Part shown: positions 1-7,268 of the stretch, in pieces
How the letters are laid out: each line of letters begins with the position of its first letter
How positions within the stretch are numbered: the stretch's first letter is position 1
Assembly: GCA_018701055.1 (NCBI GenBank)
Contig: JABIUH010000237.1
Location: 1 to 10,342, forward strand
Length of the DNA stretch: 10,342 nt
From: Woeseia sp.
Lineage (GTDB): Bacteria > Pseudomonadota > Gammaproteobacteria > Steroidobacterales > Woeseiaceae
Reading direction: 5' to 3'
The notes under the pieces: model-generated
The model's input: the letters and a program-made list of their open reading frames with translations, nothing else
The model's database searches: none
Told to the model about the DNA's origin: nothing
Position numbers and translations under genes: made by a program

Positions 1-2376
1 GTTACGAGTAGGCAGCTTGGCATTTGGCTTTTCGGTATTTGGAATTTCGCGGTTATGTTGCCCGGCTGGATACTCGTTTTGGCAGGCGTTAGTCAACCGC
101 TGGAGTGGGCTGAGTTCCCGTTAATCGTTGATGCATTCGTCGTCGTCGGTTTTCTTTTAGCCGCAGTGCAGTTTTTACCGCCTTTCTTTCGCCGCGGTCT
201 CGAAAACCTGTACGTGTCGAGCTGGTACATCATTGGCGCTCTGGTCTTCACCCTTCTCGCTTACCCGATGGGCAATATTGTCCCGGAGTATGTTCCGGGT
301 GCGGCCGGCGCTGCATTTAGTGGTTTGTGGATTCACGATGCCGTTGGCCTGTTCGTCACGCCGCTCGCATTGGCCATTTTATACTTCGTTATTCCGGCTT
401 CGACGGGACGACCGATCTACAGCCACTTTCTGTCAATGCTCGGATTTTGGGGACTGTTTTTCCTCTATCCGCTGAACGGCACCCATCACTACATATTTTC
501 TGTCATTCCGATGGAAGCCCAGATAACGGCCATTGCCGCCTCAGCACTACTCGGTGTGATCGTCGTCATCGTGGTTTCCAATCTGATGTTATCGCTACGC
601 GGCTCAGGATTTTTCCCGCGTGATCCGGCACTACGATTCGTTAGCACGTCGGTTGTATTCTATTTGCTCGTGAGCGTTCAAGGCTCCCTTCAAGCCCAAA
701 TGAGTTTCAACCAAGCCGTACATTTTACGGACTGGGTGATTGGACACTCCCATCTCGCCATGCTGGGTTTCGCGACTTTCGCGGGTATAGGCGGCATTGT
801 GCACGCTTGGCAGCGCATCCCCTGGGCCCCATACAACGCGAAAGCCATCGATCGGGCCTATGTTTTGCTAACCGTCGGCATCACAATAATGGTTGTCGAT
901 CTATCAATAGCCGGTGTCATTCAAGGGCAGCTCTGGTTGGAAGGCGCGCCTTGGCTTGACTCGATTCAAGCATCCCGCCCGTACTGGATCGGTCGCTCAA
1001 TTTCAGCCATTCCAATAGCCACCGGTTTCATCTTGTTGTTGGTTGGTCTTGTAACCGGACATCGAGGGGCGGTTGTTGTTACCAGCGAAAGTTTGTCTAC
1101 TTCCGCAACCGAAGTAGAACCTGGTAATAGCGATGCCCTGCCCGCCAAAGCTTTATACATGTCCTACGTCGTTGCGTCAGTCGCTGGCATTCTATTTTTT
1201 GTCATGTCGGTCTCGCTATTAGGTGTGTGGCCAAAACAAGTTCTTGCGGAACAAACACTCGCCATGGCGCCGGAGAACGCCCTACCCGTGACGGTCGCCG
1301 AGAAAAGAGGTCGAGCTGTCTATGCGCGGGAAGGATGTGCGTACTGCCACACGCAGCAAATACGGTACACGGCAGCGGACATGGAACGCTTCGGCGCTCC
1401 AACATTAGCGTGGGAAACACGGTTCGATCATCCGCATTTGCTGGGCACGCGCCGAATCGGGCCGGATTTATCCCGGGCAGGTGCTACACGCTCAGAGGAC
1501 TGGCATCTCCTCCATCTCTTCGCACCACGCACGGTCGTTCCACTCTCATTGATGCCATCGTATGCAGGCTTGTTTGACGGCGCGCCCGATCGGCCAACAC
1601 AAGAAGCCCGCGATCTGGTCGCCTATCTAAATTCCTTGGGAAAAGCTCGAGCGCTTGCGTGGCCTGAGGGGGATGCTGCAGCGTTACAATCAGCGGCGGA
1701 TAACCCGTGGGCCCAAATGTCGCTAACGACGCCAACACTCAACAATCATCCGGCCCGCACACAAGTTCGAGGTAATGCACCCATCCTCCTGCCACGCTCG
1801 GACAGCGTCTCTGAAAGACATCAGACTCAATGGACAAATCATTGTGCCGGCTGCCATGGAAACGATGGCACAGGCGATGGGCCCGCTGCAGAATGGCTTG
1901 CCCCGCGACCGACCAATCTGACTGCCAGGACGTACTCTCGTGCACGGCTGAGTGATATTTTGTGGAACGGTGTACACGGCACCGCAATGCCAGCGTGGCG
2001 AGATCATACGCTGGAGAACTTAAGCGTCTTCGCCGATTCAGTGCAACGCTTCTCTGTTGAGACAATGTCGTCCGGAGGGGTATTTGCAGACCTCACGCTC
2101 GGACAATTGGTGTACGCCGAGCACTGCGCCGAGTGCCACGGAGATAATGGCGCCGGAGACGGGTTCGCGGCGAATGATTTTCCAGTGACACCATCCGATT
2201 TCAGCGGTGAACGGGTTAGTCACATCGAAGCGATGGAAATTTTGCGGAATGGCGTAACGGGCACGGCGATGGCGCCTTGGACCGATCGACTAAATGAACA
2301 GCAAATAATCTCAGTCGCACACTATGTTCGTTCATTGTTTGTTAGCGAAGACAACCGCAGGGGAGACATACAGTGA
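1..2376 (+). CDS. ccoNO: cbb3-type cytochrome c oxidase CcoN-CcoO fusion with two extra C-terminal cytochrome c domains (5' partial)
   Basis: Terminal haem-copper oxidase reducing O2 with electrons from c-type cytochromes, in the inner membrane. The frame is open from base 1, so the true start and the first helices (including the N-terminal haem b histidine) lie outside the window. Numbering from the Met at base 55: H94 in IHDAVG and H144/H145 in GTHH are the CuB ligands. Y138, six residues before HH, is the cbb3-specific cross-linked tyrosine. H231 and H233 in GHSH bind the two b haems. A helix at about 366-392 starts the CcoO part, with haem c at C428/C431/H432 and axial M500 in MPSY. Two further haem c domains follow: C597/C600/H601 with M645, and C691/C694/H695 with M739. 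They resemble the dihaem half of CcoP but have no membrane anchor of their own. CcoN-CcoO fusions are known; the added dihaem tail is less familiar to me. The 3' end overlaps the next gene by 4 bp. Confidence 0.92.
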   Translation, partial: VTSRQLGIWLFGIWNFAVMLPGWILVLAGVSQPLEWAEFPLIVDAFVVVGFLLAAVQFLPPFFRRGLENLYVSSWYIIGALVFTLLAYPMGNIVPEYVPGAAGAAFSGLWIHDAVGLFVTPLALAILYFVIPASTGRPIYSHFLSMLGFWGLFFLYPLNGTHHYIFSVIPMEAQITAIAASALLGVIVVIVVSNLMLSLRGSGFFPRDPALRFVSTSVVFYLLVSVQGSLQAQMSFNQAVHFTDWVIGHSHLAMLGFATFAGIGGIVHAWQRIPWAPYNAKAIDRAYVLLTVGITIMVVDLSIAGVIQGQLWLEGAPWLDSIQASRPYWIGRSISAIPIATGFILLLVGLVTGHRGAVVVTSESLSTSATEVEPGNSDALPAKALYMSYVVASVAGILFFVMSVSLLGVWPKQVLAEQTLAMAPENALPVTVAEKRGRAVYAREGCAYCHTQQIRYTAADMERFGAPTLAWETRFDHPHLLGTRRIGPDLSRAGATRSEDWHLLHLFAPRTVVPLSLMPSYAGLFDGAPDRPTQEARDLVAYLNSLGKARALAWPEGDAAALQSAADNPWAQMSLTTPTLNNHPARTQVRGNAPILLPRSDSVSERHQTQWTNHCAGCHGNDGTGDGPAAEWLAPRPTNLTARTYSRARLSDILWNGVHGTAMPAWRDHTLENLSVFADSVQRFSVETMSSGGVFADLTLGQLVYAEHCAECHGDNGAGDGFAANDFPVTPSDFSGERVSHIEAMEILRNGVTGTAMAPWTDRLNEQQIISVAHYVRSLFVSEDNRRGDIQ

Positions 2377-2561
2377 CCGCTGGAATAATCGTATTTCTGA
2401 CTCTATTGTTCGGTGGCCTATTTACGCTCGTGTATTTGCTGCGGCCAGACATTCGAAAACAGGTCGAGAAACCAAAATACGACTTTCAGAGCCAAATTCA
2501 GCAGTATAATTCTCACCCAAAGCAAATAAACGAAACCGTGGCACATCATGCCGATGAATAA
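2373..2561 (+). CDS. Small single-helix membrane protein, CcoQ-like by position
   Basis: A 62-residue protein with a GTG start in a 4-base GTGA overlap with the oxidase stop. A GGGGA Shine-Dalgarno lies 7 bases upstream of the start, which supports it as a real gene. Residues 3-22 form one hydrophobic helix. A basic stretch follows (RPDIRKQVEKPK), then a polar, Gln/His-rich tail that is probably cytoplasmic. It sits where small accessory subunits of cbb3 oxidase (CcoQ) are often encoded, so an assembly or stability role in this oxidase is likely. I see no diagnostic CcoQ or CcoS motif, so the family assignment rests on context and topology only. Its last codons overlap the start of tsdA, which suggests translational coupling of all three genes. 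Confidence 0.7.
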   Translation: MTAGIIVFLTLLFGGLFTLVYLLRPDIRKQVEKPKYDFQSQIQQYNSHPKQINETVAHHADE

Positions 2562-3507
2562 ATTCACTCAAGCCATCGCTGCAGTCGGAGTCACTGGTGG
2601 CATTGTTGCCGGTGGCCTGCTTTTGAAACAGAAATCTGAAGACGACGCGGCATCTTTGCCGACTGCTGCAACCGCTGATTACGGTCAGAAATTACTTCGG
2701 AATACCGCCGCCTACCTGGGGCCCAATCACGACGACGCGGACATGCGTTACAGCGGCACCAATATGGCTTGCGCATCTTGTCACATCGATGTCGGCACCC
2801 GACCTGGAACGCTGTCATTACTGCAGGCCGCAGCTAAATATCCTCGGCCTTCGGGCCGTGATGGGCGGATCGGCGATTTACGTGATCGCATCAATGGGTG
2901 TATGCAGCGCAGTATGAATGGTCGGCCGTTGCCGCGTGATAGCGTAGAAATGATCGCGATGGAAACCTACATCCTGGGACTTGGCAATGAATATGCCGCG
3001 ATGAGCGAAAGCCATCGGACCGCGATCGAACCTGACGCGTTTGCAGAACCGGACCGAGCCGGAAATATTGAGGCCGGAAGGTCTGTTTTCACGGAACGCT
3101 GCCAAGTGTGCCATGGGGCGGATGGTTTAGGCCTGCTCGCAACCGGTAAACCTGAAGAGGGGTATTTGTTTCCGCCCCTGTGGGGGCCGGACAGTTTCAA
3201 TAATGGCGCGGGTATGACTCGCATTTTGACTGCCGCACGATTTATCAAGGCTCGCATGCCGTTTGGTCAGCCCGATTTAACGGACGATGAAGCCTACGAC
3301 GTGGCCGCCTACGTTAACTCCAATCCACGCCCAATCAAAAGCAATTTGAATATCGATTTTCCTGATCGAACGAAAAAACGAGTGGATAGTCCGTACCCGC
3401 CTTATGCCGATCCCTTCCCACAAGAACAGCATCGCTTGGGACCGTTCAAACCCATTCGGGACTTTTACGCAGCGTTAAAAAAAGAAAGCTCGTCAGCCGA
3501 AAACTGA
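2548..3507 (+). CDS. tsdA: Dihaem cytochrome c thiosulfate dehydrogenase (TsdA family), membrane-anchored
   Basis: TsdA joins two thiosulfates into tetrathionate in the periplasm and releases two electrons; some members also run in reverse. The 319-residue protein has haem 1 at C75/C78/H79 (CASCH), and C118 in RINGCMQRSMNG matches the unusual axial cysteine that defines TsdA catalytic haem 1. Haem 2 is C185/C188/H189 (CQVCH), with M237 in RMP as the likely axial ligand. Other family signatures are FPPLWGPDSFNNGAGM (208-223), AYDVAAYVNS (249-258) and a C-terminal GPFKPI. Residues 9-26 are hydrophobic without a clear cleavage site, so I infer an N-terminal membrane anchor. ATG at 2548 or 2554 could be the start; neither has a clear Shine-Dalgarno, consistent with coupling to the overlapping upstream gene. 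The oxidase context suggests its electrons go to the cbb3-type fusion. SoxA/SoxX is the alternative, but motif order and spacing favour TsdA. Confidence 0.9.
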   Translation: MPMNKFTQAIAAVGVTGGIVAGGLLLKQKSEDDAASLPTAATADYGQKLLRNTAAYLGPNHDDADMRYSGTNMACASCHIDVGTRPGTLSLLQAAAKYPRPSGRDGRIGDLRDRINGCMQRSMNGRPLPRDSVEMIAMETYILGLGNEYAAMSESHRTAIEPDAFAEPDRAGNIEAGRSVFTERCQVCHGADGLGLLATGKPEEGYLFPPLWGPDSFNNGAGMTRILTAARFIKARMPFGQPDLTDDEAYDVAAYVNSNPRPIKSNLNIDFPDRTKKRVDSPYPPYADPFPQEQHRLGPFKPIRDFYAALKKESSSAEN

Positions 3508-3529
3508 ACAACGTTTCCGAGTGACGAGC
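3477..3529 (-). terminator. Rho-independent terminator for the minus-strand operon, inside the tsdA 3' end
   Basis: The arms GCTCGTCA (3488-3495) and TGACGAGC (3522-3529) are perfectly complementary over 8 bp. An inner, nearly perfect 7-bp arm pair extends the stem, with one mismatch. Read on the minus strand the hairpin is followed by TTTCTTTTTTT (3487-3477), a good U-tract. On the plus strand no T-run follows, so it should terminate only transcription coming from the 3572-5412 operon. The tsdA stop codon (3505-3507) lies in the hairpin loop region, so the terminator is embedded in coding sequence of the convergent gene. Confidence 0.75.
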
Positions 3530-3571
3530 CATTCTTGATCTACTTGTGGGCGACAAGAACGTCGCCACCAG

Positions 3572-4705
3572 CTACATAGCCTTGTTCGATACCTGTGTGC
3601 TGTTGATCGGAATCATTAGATGTGCGCTTGCCGTGCCCTCACGCATCATCCACGGCAGACCCTTGCCAGCCAACGCGTTGTCGCGTTGACTCCCTGTCGG
3701 CATTCCCAGCCCGGCAGACGTGGCATTCGGCAAACGCAAAACCCAAAGTAATTTCAACTTATCGTCATTCTCGTAGAGACGATAGGCGATCGAACCAAAC
3801 ACGCCCGTATTGACAGATCCGTTCTCTCGAGCTGCATCAATCGCAGCGCCGATTTCTTCATTCGACTTACCTTCAGCCGTTAACTTAGCGCGAATATCCA
3901 TTTCACCGCCGACGTCCTCGTGATAACAACGAGTAAAGCCAGACGATTCATCGCGCGCCCGACATTCGATCATGTTGCTTCCTTCATGAAGTACCTGTCG
4001 CTCGCCTGATTCGTTGTAGGTAATAACCGACGCGCCAGCTTTTAGATCTTCCGGCAATGGAAGCTTTGCGTGCGCCACCCTATCGGTAATTGCCTTTGTA
4101 TCAAGGCGATCCGGCGCACCGCCGGCATTTGACAGGTCAGTACCATTAATTGGAATCATAAGATGTGCCGAAGGCGTACCTTCACGCATCATCCACGGTC
4201 GACCCATTCCCGCCAGCGAATTGTCGCGCTGACTTTCGGTCGACATGCCGAGCTCCTCGGAGGTTGCGTTCGGGAGCATGACCGCCCACAACAGTTGAAT
4301 GCGATCATCTTTTTCATAGAGCCTATAAAAAAGCGAACCGAAAGGCGCTGGCTCGATCGTACCCGCCTCTTCTGCCGCGCGCATCGCTGCCTGCAACTCC
4401 TCGCCTTCTAAGCCACTTGCCGCTAACTTGGCTCTGTAGTCCCGACTAACGGCCGTATTCTTACCTGAACAACTCGTAAAGCCGTTCTCGTCTCTTGGCT
4501 TACACTCAATATGATTCGAACCCCCACGCAGCATGATGCGCTGCCCTGCGTCGTTGTAATTATAAACGGCAGCGCCAGCACGCAAATCTTCGGGTAGCGG
4601 CAAGACGGCTTGCGCGATCATTTCATCTTTGCTTTGTCCCAAAACGGTGCCGAATGTAATCGTCGCGATAACCGCAACCAAAACCTTAAAAGTCATCTTG
4701 TTCAT
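3572..4705 (-). CDS. Secreted protein of two tandem copies of an uncharacterised ~165-residue domain
   Basis: A 377-residue protein with a Sec signal peptide (residues 1 to about 23, MNKMTFKVLVAV...VLG). The mature part is an internal duplication: residues 31-193 and 211-374 align along their whole length. Shared blocks are LPLPEDL(R/K)AGA, GSNxIEC, a second Cys (C68/C79 and C248/C260, possible disulfides), YRLYE(K/N)DD, LLWxxxLPNATS, LGMxTxSQRDN and PWMMREGTxSAHLMIPIN. The copies differ enough in sequence that the duplication is not recent. A good Shine-Dalgarno (AGGGGA) lies 6 bases before the ATG. The gene starts 23 bp after the upstream gene, so they are very likely co-transcribed. I do not recognise a characterised family; the start of each repeat recalls secreted hypothetical proteins with an LRxGSNxxxC stretch. 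Function unknown; periplasmic location inferred. Confidence 0.85.
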   Translation of the reverse strand: MNKMTFKVLVAVIATITFGTVLGQSKDEMIAQAVLPLPEDLRAGAAVYNYNDAGQRIMLRGGSNHIECKPRDENGFTSCSGKNTAVSRDYRAKLAASGLEGEELQAAMRAAEEAGTIEPAPFGSLFYRLYEKDDRIQLLWAVMLPNATSEELGMSTESQRDNSLAGMGRPWMMREGTPSAHLMIPINGTDLSNAGGAPDRLDTKAITDRVAHAKLPLPEDLKAGASVITYNESGERQVLHEGSNMIECRARDESSGFTRCYHEDVGGEMDIRAKLTAEGKSNEEIGAAIDAARENGSVNTGVFGSIAYRLYENDDKLKLLWVLRLPNATSAGLGMPTGSQRDNALAGKGLPWMMREGTASAHLMIPINSTQVSNKAM

Positions 4706-4728
4706 TATAAATCCCCTAATTCGTTCTA

Positions 4729-5412
4729 TTAATCGTCAAACATAAAGGTATAGCCATATTCCTGTGCGCGCGTCGCAGCCATGACGCCCGCCGATACAAA
4801 GCGGCTATTGGGTACTGCCGACGCCTTGAAATCCGCGTAGATATCTTCGGCGGCACCGAAACCCATAGAAGAAAGACCCTGCGATATTACGGTAGCGGCA
4901 TTGTCGCAAACCGCCAGCTGTATTCCACGCGCGGCCGAAGCTTCAATCGTATTGCCACCATTTGGCACGCCTTCACGAGCGATCGTCGATACCAAGTTTA
5001 CAGTCGGGGCCTCGCCCGTTTCAGGATCCGGAAAATTAACAATTTCATGTATCCCTTCGCCGTACTTTTTCCAAACCGAATCGTCAAAAGCGAGCACGGT
5101 CGAGTAATGGCGCAAACACACAATCAACGCATAGTCGGAATCTTGACCGTCATAAGCACTCGCGTGTGCATTCATAATGTTATTTGCGTAGAGCAGCGCG
5201 ACTGCACCACCCTTCGGCGACGACGAATCCATAAATACACGATGCTTTCCGGGCAGTTCGCCCATCCACGCGTCTTGATCGTAGCGCGCGGGCGTAAATC
5301 CACTTTCGGATTCATTTGCGGCTGCCGTCGTTACTGCCATTCCTGCCGTCGCCAGGCCAAGTCCGGTTAGTACAGAGCGCCGACTTAAGATCTCATCCTT
5401 GTTACCTGACAT
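4729..5412 (-). CDS. Tat-exported protein, probably DsrE/F-like fold
   Basis: A 227-residue protein with a clear twin-arginine signal: S10-R-R-S-V-L then a hydrophobic stretch (GLGLATAGMAV) and likely cleavage after the alanines at 30-32. The mature part contains ALIVCLRHYSTVLAFDD (95-111) and GIQLAVCDNAA (163-173), with the only two cysteines at C99 and C169. It ends in SRFVSAGVMAATRAQEYGYTF. This layout resembles periplasmic proteins annotated as DsrE-like or as Tat-pathway signal proteins; I infer the fold from pattern memory, not an alignment. DsrE-type proteins can carry sulfur on a cysteine, which would fit the thiosulfate gene next door, but catalysis is not shown here. GGGGGA lies 8 bases upstream of the ATG. 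It is the first gene of the two-gene operon with the duplicated-domain protein. Confidence 0.8.
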   Translation of the reverse strand: MSGNKDEILSRRSVLTGLGLATAGMAVTTAAANESESGFTPARYDQDAWMGELPGKHRVFMDSSSPKGGAVALLYANNIMNAHASAYDGQDSDYALIVCLRHYSTVLAFDDSVWKKYGEGIHEIVNFPDPETGEAPTVNLVSTIAREGVPNGGNTIEASAARGIQLAVCDNAATVISQGLSSMGFGAAEDIYADFKASAVPNSRFVSAGVMAATRAQEYGYTFMFDD

Positions 5413-5465
5413 TCATTATTCCCCCACAGATACTACTATTCATGATTTTTCGGTGCGGTTATTCA

Positions 5466-5494
5466 ACTATAGCCACCAGACACGGTCAATTCAA
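5466..5494 (-). promoter_or_regulatory. Sigma70-like promoter for the Tat protein / duplicated-domain operon
   Basis: On the minus strand, a -35 box TTGAAT (5494-5489) and a -10 box TATAGT (5471-5466) are separated by exactly 17 bp. They lie about 55 bp upstream of the ATG at 5412, in the gap after the M28 peptidase gene. Spacing and position are ideal and the -10 differs from consensus at one base. I infer an independent transcription start for the downstream pair. Confidence 0.55.
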
Positions 5495-5514
5495 GACTCG
5501 TACAACCGCGCTTC

Positions 5515-6969
5515 TTATTGCCGGAAATCGATATCCATTTCGGCGGCAAGATAAAAAATGGTTGCATATGCAGCCGTTAAATAGCGCATATCTTCAGGAA
5601 TGATTTTGTCAAATGTGTCGTTCGGTGTGTGGTGATACATAAAGTAATCATTCGAATTTTGTCCAAAATTCAGTGCCGGCATGCCCGCTCGTCCAAGAAC
5701 ACTCATGTCAGATGCACCGAGCGCGTCATTTGCCGGGCTCCAGGCTATTCCAAGAGGCGCAATCAGTTTCGCCATTTCACGGACCGTCGCAATAGATCGA
5801 TCACCAACACCTGAGGTTAACGTGTGAATACGCCCACCACCGCTATCTACCTCAGCACCCAATATATGCGCATCTATTTCGGCAGCATGCGCTCGGGCAT
5901 ACTCCCGGACACCAATCAGACCGATTTCTTCGCCGCCAAACAGCAGCACACGAATCGATCGACGCGGGCGTCCCTCCATATCTCCAATCATTGCGGCGGC
6001 TGCAATCATTGAACCGACACCGGCACCGTCATCGATCGCGCCGGTACCTTCGTCCCACGAGTCAAGATGGGCGCCAAGAACCAGATAGTCGTCAGATCCT
6101 TCCCTGCCGGTGATTTCACCAATAACGTTTGCACCGACGATGGGGCCGGTAATTTGTGAGGTCAGATTTAGACGCATCGTTACCGGTTTTCCACGCCGCA
6201 GCATGTTCTGCATGAGTATTGCATCAGGCGCAGACAGCGCCGCATACGGAATTTTCTTTACCCCTTCTTCGTAGCCATAGCCCGAACCGGTATGGCCGAT
6301 ACGATTATTGTCCGTTCCAACTGACCGAATCACCAACGCGGCAGCACCGCGTTTTGCAGCGGCTACGTGCCCCTGACCGCGAGCACGAGTGCCTTGACCA
6401 TAACCGCCCATGGCTGATGTACCCGGTGGCGGAACGTAATCGGCCATACTGTATGAAACATATGCAATCTTACCTTCCAAACTATCGCCCTCCGGGACGG
6501 CAAGAAGGTCATCGAAGGTTGGGAACTCAACGATCTCCGCAACCAGATCGCCATCGGTACCGACGCTGTAGCCCAAAGCCGTCAACACTAGGTTTTGTTG
6601 AAAGGGCGCGAGAATTTCTGCTTCTGCATCACCGCGAATCCAACCGTGCTCGACGGGCACCTCTTCCGTCCATACCCGATCAAAACCGAGTTCTTTGAAT
6701 TTCGCCTGGGCCCAAGCAATCGCTCGGATATCCCCGTCCGTTCCGATTCTACGCGGGCCGACTTCCGTCGTTAACGATTCGACGATGTCGATAGACAAAC
6801 TGTCGAGCAACGCTCTTTCACGTAACAAGATTGCGTTGTTTGCCAAATCGGCGGGAATAATCGAAGGGTCGACAGTCGTGTGAGACGGAGAGTCTTCGGC
6901 AATAGAGACTGACAACAAACCAAGCGAGAAAGTAGCCAATAAAAATCGCAGTTGAGTTCGGATGAGCAT
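5515..6969 (-). CDS. Secreted M28-family zinc metallopeptidase with PA domain
   Basis: Exported co-catalytic two-zinc exopeptidase (aminopeptidase or carboxypeptidase type) acting on peptides. I chose the start at 6969 because an AGGA Shine-Dalgarno sits 6 bases upstream and the protein then begins with a clean Sec signal, MLIRTQLRFLLATFSLG, cleaved near SIA-ED (residue 24). The frame is open upstream to 7035, but that stretch does not look like protein. The 484 residues include a PA-type insert (about 135-268) and the M28 metal-binding series: H301 in GAHLDSW, D313/D314 in AIDDGAG, E347/E348 in GGEEIGL, D375 in EVDSGGG and H447 in YHHTPNDT. All expected ligands are present, so it should be active. 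The substrate cannot be read from the sequence. It ends 102 bp before the next gene on the same strand. Confidence 0.9.
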   Translation of the reverse strand: MLIRTQLRFLLATFSLGLLSVSIAEDSPSHTTVDPSIIPADLANNAILLRERALLDSLSIDIVESLTTEVGPRRIGTDGDIRAIAWAQAKFKELGFDRVWTEEVPVEHGWIRGDAEAEILAPFQQNLVLTALGYSVGTDGDLVAEIVEFPTFDDLLAVPEGDSLEGKIAYVSYSMADYVPPPGTSAMGGYGQGTRARGQGHVAAAKRGAAALVIRSVGTDNNRIGHTGSGYGYEEGVKKIPYAALSAPDAILMQNMLRRGKPVTMRLNLTSQITGPIVGANVIGEITGREGSDDYLVLGAHLDSWDEGTGAIDDGAGVGSMIAAAAMIGDMEGRPRRSIRVLLFGGEEIGLIGVREYARAHAAEIDAHILGAEVDSGGGRIHTLTSGVGDRSIATVREMAKLIAPLGIAWSPANDALGASDMSVLGRAGMPALNFGQNSNDYFMYHHTPNDTFDKIIPEDMRYLTAAYATIFYLAAEMDIDFRQ

Positions 6970-7054
6970 AAACATTCCTGAAGTTGAGCGGCAAATATAG
7001 CGGAACATTGTGCAACTGATCGTCCAATAATGCACACCATCGAAAATCGGGGCC

Positions 7055-7067
7055 AGAGTATTACTCT
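7055..7067. repeat. 13-bp palindrome upstream of the M28 peptidase gene
   Basis: AGAGTA-T-TACTCT is a perfect inverted repeat with a one-base centre, about 85 bp upstream of the peptidase start. The size and symmetry would suit a dimeric regulator, but I recognise no specific operator, and short palindromes occur by chance. Confidence 0.3.
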
Positions 7068-7120
7068 ATGATTGCTTTTCTTCTAGGAGGATTTTTTCTT
7101 TCAATACCTGCATCTAGGTT

Positions 7121-7158
7121 GGGCGGCCTGCCCCGCCCCAAGCACAGCAAGGCCTTGC
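7121..7158. repeat. GC-rich hairpin followed by a 12-bp palindrome
   Basis: GGGCGG (7121-7126) pairs with CCGCCC (7133-7138) around a 6-base loop. GCAAGGCCTTGC (7147-7158) is a perfect 12-bp palindrome 8 bp further on. No T-run follows on either strand, so this is not an intrinsic terminator. It lies in a gene-free stretch (6970-7343) that otherwise holds the peptidase leader, the 13-bp palindrome and the tRNA remnant. I cannot assign a function. Confidence 0.4.
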
Positions 7159-7243
7159 GCAGGGAACAAAGACTTCTTCTGTAAAATATTGAGAGGGACT
7201 GGCGGTGATATTATGTTCACCAAAAGAAAAAATGCTAACGACT

Positions 7244-7260
7244 AAAAAGCTGAAAGCCTT
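7244..7260 (-). terminator. Weak terminator-like hairpin just downstream of the tRNA-Phe remnant
   Basis: On the minus strand AAGGCT and AGCTTT can pair (6 bp, one G-T) around a 3-base loop, with a short T-run inside and after the 3' arm. It begins 9 bases after the CCA end of the tRNA remnant, where a tRNA terminator would sit. It is consistent with this side being the original chromosomal flank of a tRNA-Phe gene, but it is weak by itself. Confidence 0.3.
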
Positions 7261-7268
7261 ATGAATAA

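Noticed and set aside
1..1100. Nitric oxide reductase NorB instead of a cbb3 oxidase
   Set aside because: The cross-link tyrosine six residues before the HH pair and the fused CcoO haem domain are cbb3 features.
6970..7035. N-terminal extension of the M28 peptidase to 7035
   Set aside because: The signal peptide and a well-placed AGGA both point to the ATG at 6969; the extra residues do not look like protein.
7121..7138. GC-rich hairpin as an intrinsic terminator
   Set aside because: No T-run follows it on either strand.
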